A DNA stretch of 64,000 bases from Bimastos eiseni (taxonomy: Eukaryota; Annelida; Clitellata; Crassiclitellata; Lumbricidae). This document shows, in pieces, positions 9,321 through 21,632 of this stretch. Position 1 is the first letter of the stretch. Every line of letters starts with the position of its first letter. The notes under the pieces are model-generated. The model was not told the origin of the DNA. It saw only the letters and a program-made list of their open reading frames with translations, and ran no database searches. The position numbers were made by a program, and so were the translations under genes. The stretch covers positions 21,667,835-21,731,834 of the forward strand of contig OY365810.1 in NCBI GenBank assembly GCA_959347315.1. Reading direction: 5' to 3'.

Positions 9321-9650
9321 TAAGCGTTCATTCCCCGTTGTATCTTTATATAAGGACGCACGGAGTCATTCAGACGTTTGGAGTCGCTCAGCGATCAGAG
9401 AGATGAAAGAAAGGTAATCACTTTGATTGAATTTTCTTAAGCCGCGATCGAGTAAACGAACTTTGATTTATAAGCGGGACTTTGTTAATCTCTTTCTGGC
9501 TGCCGCTTTCGCGTGGATATGTTTGCTCAGGAACAATCATCGAAGAAATGTTGCGTTACACTAAAGGCTGTCGGTGTAGTATCTTATCTTCAAAGAACTT
9601 CGCATCTTTTCTTTTGAGGTTCCAGTAGGTGAGCATCTTCGTTCTTTGAA
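9321..9650 (-). promoter_or_regulatory. Homeobox gene promoter, unit 2
   Basis: Same layout as 4410-4739. The TATA element is at 9345-9352, and TCF/LEF-type words start at 9421, 9461, 9589 and 9644. One base differs in the plus-strand GGAGTC repeat (GTCGCTC for GTCACTC). Confidence 0.58.
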
Positions 9651-12600
9651 GGCAACACGCGCTAAACAATTGACTTCAAACAACATTTTGCCGACGCCCT
9701 TTTATGTAGGCCTATTTGTTGATCTCTCATTGTCTTTCTGAAGAACCGGACGAAGCTTATGGACTCTTATGCAAATAATGTAGACGGAAGCGGTGAATAA
9801 CGGCGGTGCATGAAACCAAGATCGTGTCGACATTGCTTATCCACCGCCGTTACGCATGGTTTCTCGCGCCGGACAGTCAGTCGGTCACTGAAAGAACTTC
9901 AGCAGATGATGCAGGACATTGACGGAGCCACAAGCCACAAGATCAGCGATGACAAGTGTTACAATGTTCAATGGTATCGACCTTCAGGGATTTGAGCGTC
10001 AATTTGTCAGTCTACTAATTCATGCCTTACATCGAATACCCGTGTCGATGAGTGCATCCTTTGAGTGCACTATCGTGCACCATGGAAGTCAACCCCTACA
10101 CAAACCCACACCTACGTACCCACATAATTTTATAGATGGAAGGACTGTGACGCGGTGGTGTTGCAGATATGTTAGGTAGATACTTCGGTAGGTAGGCATG
10201 AAAATGCAAATCCTACAAGTCGACGCGACACACGATGTGCCAGGTAGCCAATGAAATTTTTCTATATTAGTTTTATGACACATTCAGACTAAAGTCAATC
10301 ATTTGGTGACCTATATGATGTACATTTAATGACACATGGAGCAAATTGGCTAATGATGGACCGAGTTATGATGGCTTCACCCATTCTAGCATTTATTCGT
10401 AAACTTAGCATAACACGATGTTTCAAACACGTGCGTATATTATATGTAGCGAAACCCTGGAGGCCAAAATCAATGCCACACGATCGATGACGAATTGTCT
10501 GTTGTTCATATGTGACAACTTGTTAGTTACACAGTGCGCAGCTTTGATCCTGATTCCGAAGCGCGTCAGGCTAAAAAAGACTGATAAATTTGTCAGAGTC
10601 TTATTGCTACCCATTTGGTCTGCTTGCAGCTACTGTTAGTGCATTGAAGCTATGGGTTGGTATATTTGTCAAGAGTGTAGGCCTAAGCTATTTCGCTCTT
10701 TGAAGTTAACACGCTCGCCGAAAAAGAAACTTGAACGAGTTTAAATCAAATGGCCGTTGTTGTACTTAACTAAATTCAAGGCTACCGGTCAGATGTGAAA
10801 GAAAGTCATACATTATGTCGATTTTTTTGCGACACCGTTCCATATCGACGATGATTTGCTGTCGCCCTCCTTCTTTCTCCAGGCTTGGGACTGGCACTGT
10901 CAAAGTCCAAACAGTGGCAGGGTTACATCATGCATTAGAGCATAATAGAGGAGCGGACAAAGTCACTGCGACGACTTCCGGCGAACTTGAAAATCAATAG
11001 GGCCTCGAACCATTGAATCACCTGATTTATTTATATAGCAATAACTCAAGAAGTAGCGAGGTCTTTGGTTTCTTAATAATTCTATGATCATAAAATACCA
11101 CGAATAGTTTAATAACAAAACAGCTGTGTCAGTTGAAAAATGCGAAATAGGCCTTAAATGAATTAATCAACGACAGCGTTCGTGCCCCAATCCATATTCC
11201 GAGTTACACAAAAGAGATCTGCTAAAAGCTTTAATTAGCCTTTTCCTGATATGTAGGCCCATACGGTTCCCGCTAAATTCAAAACTTACAACCAAACGGT
11301 AGGCAAGCTTTTAAATGCTCACGAACGTTAACCAATTACAAACAAAATCAAAACCTGACAACTGCAAATCCGTGTTCATGATGTTATTGACTGGCTAAAA
11401 ATGCGCTACATAAAAATCCAGATATACAAATCTGATTTCTATGCATAATACATAGGCCTGTATACATAGATAGGCCTACAACTCAGCAAGGTAACATCGT
11501 AGAAATATTACGTAAACGTGGGTCAGAACCCTCAGGTCAATCGCAGCATGACCTCAGGAATATTTTGTGTTTTGCCACAATATAAATCCATGTCGACAGA
11601 GAAAGAAGAATTCTTTTATTAATTAAATCTTAAATGTCTGGATGGATACAGTTTTTGGATAGATGGACAGTTGAATGGATGCATTGATTTATCGGTCGTG
11701 GTCGATGGATAGGCAAATCGATGGATGGACAGTTGGAAAACATGCAGACAGACAAGCAAACGGATAAAACAATAGATGTTCATGTCCATTGTTGAAGAAT
11801 CCTTACATTTTTTTTATTTTCTAACTGACTAGGTAGAGCACCCAATGCAGAATGCTCCTTTTTCGAGATTTGGGTTTGGCACCACCGTGAAGGGAGACAG
11901 CGGTGTTAAGATAATAACCATATCCATGACCAATCACTTTTATTAAATCAAATTAATAGACAAACGATTACAGTTAAGTTTCATGGAATGTTTTCTGATA
12001 ACAACAGTGATGAAATTAAAACAGTAAGATTGCTAATTGGAGTCTTCTAGCACGATAAGAAAATATTATATTTGTGTATGGTTTCCTAAAATTAAACCTC
12101 TTTGACAGGCATTGACTCTTGTTCTATGTTAGCCGGTATACGGTTTGTCAGCCTTCCCATTTTACGAAGAAATATATATGATCGTTGTTTTGTTAACACA
12201 TAATTGTTTCATATAATTATTATACTATTGCCACATAGGAGAAATGTTAAGAGTTAAAGAAATTTTAAGGCATTATTAATCATTTCAATATGCTGTTAAT
12301 ACTGATCATGATCATAATAATAGAAATATTTAGAATGACAACAATAAAATTAGGATTATCACTGTTAATGACAAGAATGGAAAAATACATTAAATACAGC
12401 AATCTATATTGAAATAATAACTACTAGAAGTCGTATTAATTTACAACCTATGTGTACTGCTATCCATATTATTATTATTATTATTTGTATGGGGCGTATC
12501 ATTATAATTATTGTAACATTACAAATCCTATAAAAATTGCATAATAGGACTACATACTTCCTCGATGATCAATTACATAGACTATAACCTTGCTATTGTT

Positions 12601-13214
12601 AATTATTAATTATTGCCTATCAACAGCATAGTAACGTAAGTTCCCTATTGTTGCAGTTGCCTTTTGGATATGCATTTTAATCGTAATATAATTTACCTAG
12701 ATGAAGTGACAACACGATTTGTAATAAATTTTTATTTTCCAATCTTATGGGAACAACATATAATTAACATAATCGTTACATTATAACGCGTTGTTTTCAA
12801 TTGTGTTCAGAACAGCAACATTACAGTTAATGTTATTACTGTGTTTGAAGCAGATGGAAAAATATAAGTGAAAGAAAAAAATGTCATTAAGAAACGCATC
12901 AACACTTTAGCACTTGCAAAAACCGTTACGAAGACTAACATTTCACAAAAAGTTATGTATTGTACACTTATCAAAAATACGCGCTGAGTTGCATGCACAA
13001 AATAATAACCAGATTCTTAAATTTACTTTTATATGTAGGACAATGATTTCAATAAATTGCAGATTATCCGTTCAAAGCACCAACAGTTGCGCAATACTTT
13101 GAGTAATATTTTTCGCCATACAAATGTGAAAATTTAAACATGCTTTAAAAATTAAATAAGATATCACAGAACCGATTCAATCGATCTCATCACAAATTCG
13201 AAATGCTTAGAAAG

Positions 13215-14015
13215 CTAAGAACGCAATAACTTCCTCTCCTTCCGCCGCCTGTCCACGAACCATTTCCAAACTTGTTTCGATGTGAGACCCAATTCTTGAG
13301 CTAAATGGTCACAGCAGATGCGATCTGGGAACGTATTGCCGTGAGAGAAAGCTCCTTCCAATACTTCAATTGCCTTCTTCGTCTTGCGTGGTCGTCTGTT
13401 CGTCTGAATGGGTTGGGAATCTTCTAACTTTGGGTTCGTTGTTGTTAATGGTACATCGGAGGCTTGCTTAGAGTGAGCTCCGTTGAACTCAGAAGACAGC
13501 GAATCCGGTACATAAAGCACACGAGCACAATCAGGTAAAATCGATCCATGACAATCAGCATACACAGAATTGCTGTCATAAGAAGTGTTTGAAGTGTAGT
13601 TTAGGTAGTTGGTAGGATAGTGAAGTTGAGTATTGTTGGAAATGTCAGCTTTGTAAGACAAGTAACTAGGATGGTCAGAAGGTTTATATAGAATGTGAGA
13701 AGAGTAGAGCTCAGAAGATCTAGATATCTTACTCACATTACCAAGATATTGATGTTCGTAGCTACATGAAGGAAGATGTGTAAGGTTATGCGAACCGTGT
13801 AAAGGCAGACCATATGAGTTTGAGATTTCAGAAGACCCAGATTCACGAGTGAAGCAACAAGATGAGAGGTTAGCCGATCTGTAGACCGTCTTGTAATCAG
13901 AAGAAGAGAGTAGGTTTGAGTTAGAAGTCAGAGTATAGGCGTTTAGTCTGTGCAGTTGAGATTCACCCAAAGAGGCAGAAAGTGACAAGTTAGAGCTACA
14001 CTGAAGGTGAAACAT
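13215..14015 (-). CDS. Divergent homeodomain protein, copy 3
   Basis: Intact 266-residue copy with a protein identical to copies 1 and 2. The leader intron is at 14025-14074, the TATA element at 14267-14274 and the candidate AATAAA signal at 12731-12736 (minus strand). The 3' flank differs from copy 1 by several substitutions and by loss of the T-run near 12643. Confidence 0.87.
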   Translation of the reverse strand: MFHLQCSSNLSLSASLGESQLHRLNAYTLTSNSNLLSSSDYKTVYRSANLSSCCFTRESGSSEISNSYGLPLHGSHNLTHLPSCSYEHQYLGNVSKISRSSELYSSHILYKPSDHPSYLSYKADISNNTQLHYPTNYLNYTSNTSYDSNSVYADCHGSILPDCARVLYVPDSLSSEFNGAHSKQASDVPLTTTNPKLEDSQPIQTNRRPRKTKKAIEVLEGAFSHGNTFPDRICCDHLAQELGLTSKQVWKWFVDRRRKERKLLRS

Positions 14016-14242
14016 TGTGTAATTCTAAAAGAAGACAAAAATTATTTATCGAATCAGACAAAACCAATTCTTACCGTGAGATTGCGCGATCGTAGATTGA
14101 GTTTACTGCAATGTTAGACGCTCTTGGTGAGTGACGGCTGACAGATGACGCTATTAGTTCTTATCTGAACTTGCAATAATCACCGGCTGCCTAGAAACAA
14201 CGATAAATCTAACTTGTCTGTTCTAACGAAAATGGTATAATG

Positions 14243-14572
14243 TAAGCGTTCATTCCCCGTTGTATCTTTATATAAGGACGCACGGAGTCATTCAGACGTT
14301 TGGAGTCACTCAGCGATCAGAGAGATGAAAGAAAGGTAATCACTTTGATTGAATTTTCTTAAGCCGCGATCGAGTAAACGAACTTTGATTTATAAGCGGG
14401 ACTTTGTTAATCTCTTTTTGGCTGCCGCTTTCGCGTGGATATGTTTGCTCAGGAACAATCATCGAAGAAATGTAGCGTTACACTAAAGGCTGTCGGTGTA
14501 GTATCTTATCTTCAAAGAACTTCGCATCTTTTCTTTTGAGGTTCCAGTAGGTGAGCATCTTCGTTCTTTGAA
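14243..14572 (-). promoter_or_regulatory. Homeobox gene promoter, unit 3
   Basis: Same layout as unit 1, with the TATA element at 14267-14274 and all four CTTTGA(A/T) words retained. Confidence 0.58.
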
Positions 14573-17500
14573 GGCAACACGCGCTAAACAATTGACTTCA
14601 AACAACATTTTGCCGACGCCCTTTTATGTAGGCCTATTTGTTGATCTCTCATTGTCTTTCTGAAGAACCGGACGAAGCTTATGGACTCTTATGCAAATAA
14701 TGTAGACGGAAGCGGTGAATAACGGCGGTGCATGAAACCAAGATCGTGTCGACATTGCTTATCCACCGCCGTTACGCATGGTTTCTCGCGCCGGACAGTC
14801 AGTCGGTCACTGAAAGAACTTCAGCAGATGATGCAGGACATTGACGGAGCCACAAGCCACAAGATCAGCGATGACAAGTGTTACAATGTTCAATGGTATC
14901 GACCTTCAGGGATTTGAGCGTCAATTTGTCAGTCTACTAATTCATGCCTTACATCGAATACCCGTGTCGATGAGTGCATCCTTTGAGTGCACTATCGTGC
15001 ACCATGGAAGTCAACCCCTACACAAACCCACACCTACGTACCCACATAATTTTATAGATGGAAGGACTGTGACGCGGTGGTGTTGCAGATATGTTAGGTA
15101 GATACTTCGGTAGGTAGGCATGAAAATGCAAATCCTACAAGTCGACGCGACACACGATGTGATAGGTAGCCAATGAAATTTTTCTATATTAGTTTTATGA
15201 CACATTCAGACTAAAGTCAATCATTTGGTGACCTATATGATGTACATTTAATGACACATGGAGCAAATTGGCTAATGATGGACCGAGTTATGATGGCTTC
15301 ACCCATTCTAGCATTTATTCGTAAACTTAGCATAACACGATGTTTCAAACACGTGCGTATATTATATGTAGCGAAACCCTGGAGGCCAAAATCAATGCCA
15401 CACGAGCGATGACGAATTGTCTGTTGTTCATATGTGACAACTTGTTAGTTACACAGTGCGCAGCTTTGATCCTGATTCCGAAGCGCGTCAGGCTAAAAAA
15501 GACTGATAAATTTGTCAGAGTCTTATTGCTACCCATTTGGTCTGCTTGCAGCTACTGTTAGTGCATTGAAGCTATGGGTTGGTATATTTGTCAAGAGTGT
15601 AGGCCTAAGCTATTTCGCTCTTTGAAGTTAACACGCTCGCCGAAAAAGAAACTTGAACGAGTTTAAATCAAATGGCCGTTGTTGTACTTAACTAAATTCA
15701 AGGCTACCGGTCAGATGTGAAAGAAAGTCATACATTATGTCGATTTTTTTGCGACACCGTTCCATATCGACGATGATTTGCTGTCGCCCTCCTTCTTTCT
15801 CCAGGCTTGGGACTGGCACTGTCAAAGTCCAAACAGTGGCAGGGTTACATCATGCATTAGAGCATAATAGAGGAGCGGACAAAGTCACTGCGACGACTTC
15901 CGGCGAACTTGAAAATCAATAGGGCCTCGAACCATTGAATCACCTGATTTATTTATATAGCATTAACTCAAGAAGTAGCGAGGTCTTTGGTTTCTTAATA
16001 ATTCTATGATCATAAAATACCACGAATAGTTTAATAACAAAACAGCTGTGTCAGTTGAAAAATGCGAAATAGGCCTTAAATGAATTAATCAACGACAGCG
16101 TTCGTGCCCCAATCCATATTCCGAGTTACACAAAAGAGATCTGCTAAAAGCTTTAATTAGCCTTTTCCTGATATGTAGGCCCATACGGTTCCCGCTAAAT
16201 TCAAAACTTACAACCAAACGGTAGGCATGCTTTTAAATGCTCACGAACGTTAACCAATTACAAACAAAATCAAAACCTGACAACTGCAAATCCGTGTTCA
16301 TGATGTTATTGACTGGCTAAAAATGCGCTACATAAAAATCCAGATATACAAATCTGATTTCTATGCATAATACATAGGCCTGTATACATAGATAGGCCTA
16401 CAACTCAGCAAGGTAACATCGTAGAAATATTACGTAAACGTGGGTCAGAACCCTCAGGTCAATCGCAGCATGACCTCAGGAATATTTTGTGTTTTGCCAC
16501 AATATAAATCCATGTCGACAGAGAAAGAAGAATTCTTTTATTAATTAAATCTTAAATGTCTGGATGGATACAGTTTTTGGATAGATGGACAGTTGAATGG
16601 ATGCATTGATTTATCGGTCGTGGTCGATGGATAGGCAAATCGATGGATGGACAGTTGGAAAACATGCAGACAGACAAGCAAACGGATAAAACAATAGATG
16701 TTCATGTCCATTGTTGAAGAATCCTTACATTTTTTTATTTTCTAACTGACTAGGTAGAGCACCCAATGCAGAATGCTCCTTTTTCGAGATTTGGGTTTGG
16801 CACCACCGTGAAGGGAGACAGCGGTGTTAAGATAATAACCATATCCATGACCAATCACTTTTATTAAATCAAATTAATAGACAAACGATTACAGTTAAGT
16901 TTCATGGAATGTTTTCTGATAACAACAGTGATGAAATTAAAACAGTAAGATTGCTAATTGGAGTCTTCTAGCACGATAAGAAAATATTATATTTGTGTAT
17001 GGTTTCCTAAAATTAAACCTCTTTGACAGGCATTGACTCTTGTTCTATGTTAGCCGGTATACGGTTTGTCAGCCTTCCCATTTTACGAAGAAATATATAT
17101 GATCGTTGTTTTGTTAACACATAATTGTTTCATATAATTATTATACTATTGCCACATAGGAGAAATGTTAAGAGTTAAAGAAATTTTAAGGCATTATTAA
17201 TCATTTCAATATGCTGTTAATACTGATCATGATCATAATAATAGAAATATTTAGAATGACAACAATAAAATTAGGATTATCACTGTTAATGACAAGAATG
17301 GAAAAATACATTAAATACAGCAATCTATATTGAAATAATAACTACTAGAAGTCGTATTAATTTACAACCTATGTGTACTGCTATCCATATTATTATTATT
17401 ATTATTTGTATGGGGCGTATCATTATAATTATTGTAACATTACAAATCCTATAAAAATTGCATAATAGGACTACATACTTCCTCGATGATCAATTACATA

Positions 17501-18136
17501 GACTATAACCTTGCTATTGTTAATTATTAATTATTGCCTATCAACAGCATAGTAACGTAAGTTCTTTTTTTTTTGCAGTTGCCTTTTGGATATGCATTTT
17601 AATCGTAATATAATTTACCTAGATGAAGCGACAACACGATTTGTAATAAATTTTTATTTTCCAATCTTATGGGAACAACATATAATTAACATAATCGTTA
17701 CATTATAACGCGTGGTTTTCAATTGTGTTCAGAACAGCAACATTACAGTTAATGTTATTACTGTGTTTGAAGCCGATGGAAAAATATAAGTGAAAGGAAA
17801 AAATGTCATTAAGAAACGCATCAACACTTTAGCACTTGCAAAAACCGTTACGAAGACTAACATTTCACAAAAAGTTATGTATTGTACACTTATCAAAAAT
17901 ACGCGCTGAGTTGCATGCACAAAATAATAACCAGATTCTTAAATTTACTTTTATATGTAGGACAATGATTTCAATAAATTGCAGATTATCCGTTCAAAGC
18001 ACCAACAGTTGCGCAATACTTTGAGTAATATTTTTCGCCATACAAATGTGAAAATTTAAACATGCTTTAAAAATTAAATAAGATATCACAGAACCGATTC
18101 AATCGATCTCATCACAAATTCGAAATGCTTAGAAAG

Positions 18137-18937
18137 CTAAGAACGCAATAACTTCCTCTCCTTCCGCCGCCTGTCCACGAACCATTTCCAAACTTGTTTC
18201 GATGTGAGACCCAATTCTTGAGCTAAATGGTCACAGCAGATGCGATCTGGGAACGTATTGCCGTGAGAGAAAGCTCCTTCCAATACTTCAATTGCCTTCT
18301 TCGTCTTGCGTGGTCGTCTGTTCGTCTGAATGGGTTGGGAATCTTCTAACTTTGGGTTCGTTGTTGTTAATGGTACATCGGAGGCTTGCTTAGAGTGAGC
18401 TCCGTTGAACTCAGAAGACAGCGAATCCGGTACATAAAGCACACGAGCACAATCAGGTAAAATCGATCCATGACAATCAGCATACACAGAATTGCTGTCA
18501 TAAGAAGTGTTTGAAGTGTAGTTTAGGTAGTTGGTAGGATAGTGAAGTTGAGTATTGTTGGAAATGTCAGCTTTGTAAGACAAGTAACTAGGATGGTCAG
18601 AAGGTTTATATAGAATGTGAGAAGAGTAGAGCTCAGAAGATCTAGATATCTTACTCACATTACCAAGATATTGATGTTCGTAGCTACATGAAGGAAGATG
18701 TGTAAGGTTATGCGAACCGTGTAAAGGCAGACCATATGAGTTTGAGATTTCAGAAGACCCAGATTCACGAGTGAAGCAACAAGATGAGAGGTTAGCCGAT
18801 CTGTAGACCGTCTTGTAATCAGAAGAAGAGAGTAGGTTTGAGTTAGAAGTCAGAGTATAGGCGTTTAGTCTGTGCAGTTGAGATTCACCCAAAGAGGCAG
18901 AAAGTGACAAGTTAGAGCTACACTGAAGGTGAAACAT
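18137..18937 (-). CDS. Divergent homeodomain protein, copy 4
   Basis: Intact 266-residue copy with a protein identical to copies 1-3. The leader intron is at 18947-18996, with one base change in exon 1 close to the donor (around 19002). The TATA element is at 19189-19196 and the candidate polyadenylation signal at 17653-17658. DNA upstream of this copy, after 19677, enters the expanded unit 5. Confidence 0.87.
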   Translation of the reverse strand: MFHLQCSSNLSLSASLGESQLHRLNAYTLTSNSNLLSSSDYKTVYRSANLSSCCFTRESGSSEISNSYGLPLHGSHNLTHLPSCSYEHQYLGNVSKISRSSELYSSHILYKPSDHPSYLSYKADISNNTQLHYPTNYLNYTSNTSYDSNSVYADCHGSILPDCARVLYVPDSLSSEFNGAHSKQASDVPLTTTNPKLEDSQPIQTNRRPRKTKKAIEVLEGAFSHGNTFPDRICCDHLAQELGLTSKQVWKWFVDRRRKERKLLRS

Positions 18938-19164
18938 TGTGTAATTCTAAAAGAAGACAAAAATTATTTATCGAATCAGACAAAACCAATTCTTACCGTG
19001 ATATTGCGCGATCGTAGATTGAGTTTACTGCAATGTTAGACGCTCTTGGTGAGTGACGGCTGACAGATGACGCTATTAGTTCTTATCTGAACTTGCAATA
19101 ATCACCGGCTGCCTAGAAACAACGATAAATCTAACTTGTCTGTTCTAACGAAAATGGTATAATG

Positions 19165-19494
19165 TAAGCGTTCATTCCCCGTTGTATCTTTATATAAGGA
19201 CGCACGGTGTCATTCAGACGTTTGGAGTCACTCAGCGATCAGAGAGATGAAAGAAAGGTAATCACTTTGATTGAATTTTCTTAAGCCGCGATCGAGTAAA
19301 CGAACTTTGATTTATAAGCGGGACTTTGTTAATCTCTTTCTGGCTGCCGCTTTCGCGTGGATATGTTTGCTCAGGAACAATCATCGAAGAAATGTAGCGT
19401 TACACTAAAGGCTGTCGGTGTAGTATCTTATCTTCAAAGAACTTCGCATCTTTTCTTTTGAGGTTCCAGTAGGTGAGCATCTTCGTTCTTTGAA
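19165..19494 (-). promoter_or_regulatory. Homeobox gene promoter, unit 4
   Basis: The TATA element is at 19189-19196 and all four TCF/LEF-type words are retained. It has CGGTGTC instead of CGGAGTC next to the TATA, a change shared only with unit 10. Confidence 0.58.
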
Positions 19495-21632
19495 GGCAAC
19501 ACGCGCTAAACAATTGACTTCAAACAACATTTTGCCGACGCCCTTTTATGTAGGCCTATTTGCTGATCTCTCATTGTCTTTCTGAAGAACCGGACGAAGC
19601 TTATGGACTCTTATGCAAATAATGTAGACGGAAGCGGTGAATAACGGCGGTGCATGTAACCAAGATCGTGTCGACATTGCTTATCCACCGCCGTTACGCA
19701 TGGTTTCTCGCGCCGGACAGTCAGTCGGTCACTGAAAGAACTTCAGCAGATGATGCAGGACATTGACGGAGCCACAAGCCACAAGATCAGCGATGACAAG
19801 TGTTACACGTTCAATGGTATCGACCTTCAGGGATTTGAGCGTCAATTTGTCAGTCTACTAATTCATGCCTTACATCGAATACCCGTGTCGATGAGTGCAT
19901 CCTTTGAGTGCACTATCGTGCACCATGGAAGTCAACCCCTACACAAACCCACACCTACGTACCCACATAATTTTATAGATGGAAGGACTGTGACGCGGTG
20001 GTGTTGCAGATATGTTAGGTAGATACTTCGGTAGGTAGGCATGAAAATGCAAATCCTACAAGTCGACGCGACACACGATGTGCCAGGTAGCCAATGAAAT
20101 TTTTCTATATTAGTTTTATGACACATTCAGACTAAAGTCAATCATTTGGTGACCTATATGATGTACATTTAATGACACATGGAGCAAATTGGCTAATGAT
20201 GGACCGAGTTATGATGGCTTCACCCATTCTAGCATTTATTCGTAAACTTAGCATAACACGATGTTTCAAACACGTGCGTATATTATATGTAGCGAAACCC
20301 TGGAGGCCAAAATCAATGCCACACGAGCGATGACGAATTGTCTGTTGTTCATATGTGACAACTTGTTAGTTACACAGTGCGCAGCTTTGATCCTGATTCC
20401 GAAGCGCGTCAGGCTAAAAAAGACTGATAAATTTGTCAGAGTCTTATTGCTACCCATTTGGTCTGCTCGCAGCTACTGTTAGTGCATTGAAGCTATGGGT
20501 TGGTATATTTGTCAAGAGTGTAGGCCTAAGCTATTTCGCTCTTTGAAGTTAACACGCTCGCCGAAAAAGAAACTTGAACGAGTTTAAATCAAATGGCCGT
20601 TGTTGTACTTAACTAAATTCAAGGCTACCGGTCAGATGTGAAAGAAAGTCATACATTATGTCGATTTTTTTGCGACACCGTTCCATATCGACGATGATTT
20701 GCTGTCGCCCTCCTTCTTTCTCCAGGCTTGGGACTGGCACTGTCAAAGTCCAAACAGTGGCAGGGTTACATCATGCATTAGAGCATAATAGAGGAGCGGA
20801 CAAAGTCACTGCGACGACTTCCGGCGAACTTGAAAATCAATAGGGCCTCGAACCATTGAATCACCTGATTTATTTATATAGCATTAACTCAAGAAGTAGC
20901 GAGGTCTTTGGTTTCTTAATAATTCTATGATCATAAAATACCACGAATAGTTTAATAACAAAACAGCTGTGTCAGTTGAAAAATGCGAAATAGGCCTTAA
21001 ATGAATTAATCAACGACAGCGTTCGTGCCCCAATCCATATTCCGAGTTACACAAAAGAGATCTGCTAAAAGCTTTAATTAGCCTTTTCCTGATATGTAGG
21101 CCCATACGGTTCCCGCTAAATTCAAAACTTACAACCAAACGGTAGGCATGCTTTTAAATGCTCACGAACGTTAACCAATTACAAACAAAATCAAAACCTG
21201 ACAACTGCAAATCCGTGTTCATGATGTTATTGACTGGCTAAAAATGCGCTACATAAAAATCCAGATATACAAATCTGATTTCTATGCATAATACATAGGC
21301 CTGTATACATAGATAGGCCTACAACTCAGCAAGGTAACATCGTAGAAATATTACGTAAACGTGGGTCAGAACCCTCAGGTCAATCGCAGCATGACCTCAG
21401 GAATATTTTGTGTTTTGCCACAATATAAATCCATGTCGACAGAGAAAGAAGAATTCTTTTATTAATTAAATCTTAAATGTCTGGATGGATACAGTTTTTG
21501 GATAGATGGACAGTTGAATGGATGCATTGATTTATCGGTCGTGGTCGATGGATAGGCAAATCGATGGATGGACAGTTGGAAAACATGCAGACAGACAAGC
21601 AAACGGATAAAACAATAGATGTTCATGTCCAT

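Larger units (their letters stand above)
4923..9833. repeat. Tandem array unit 2 (4,911 bp)
   Basis: Near-identical to unit 1, but 11 bp shorter because of the ACC-flanked deletion near 6099. It has AGTATCGAAGTC where unit 1 has AGTAGCGAGGTC (near 6131), and a T-run variant near 7720. Confidence 0.97.
9834..14755. repeat. Tandem array unit 3 (4,922 bp)
   Basis: Full-length unit with the undeleted spacer. It has GTGCCAGG in place of GTGATAGG near 10238 and a short CCCTATTGTTGCAG in place of the T-run near 12643. Confidence 0.97.
14756..19677. repeat. Tandem array unit 4 (4,922 bp)
   Basis: Full-length unit. It resembles unit 1 across the spacer and unit 2 at the T-run near 17562. At its right end ATGAAACC is changed to ATGTAACC (near 19655), unlike all other units. 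Confidence 0.97.
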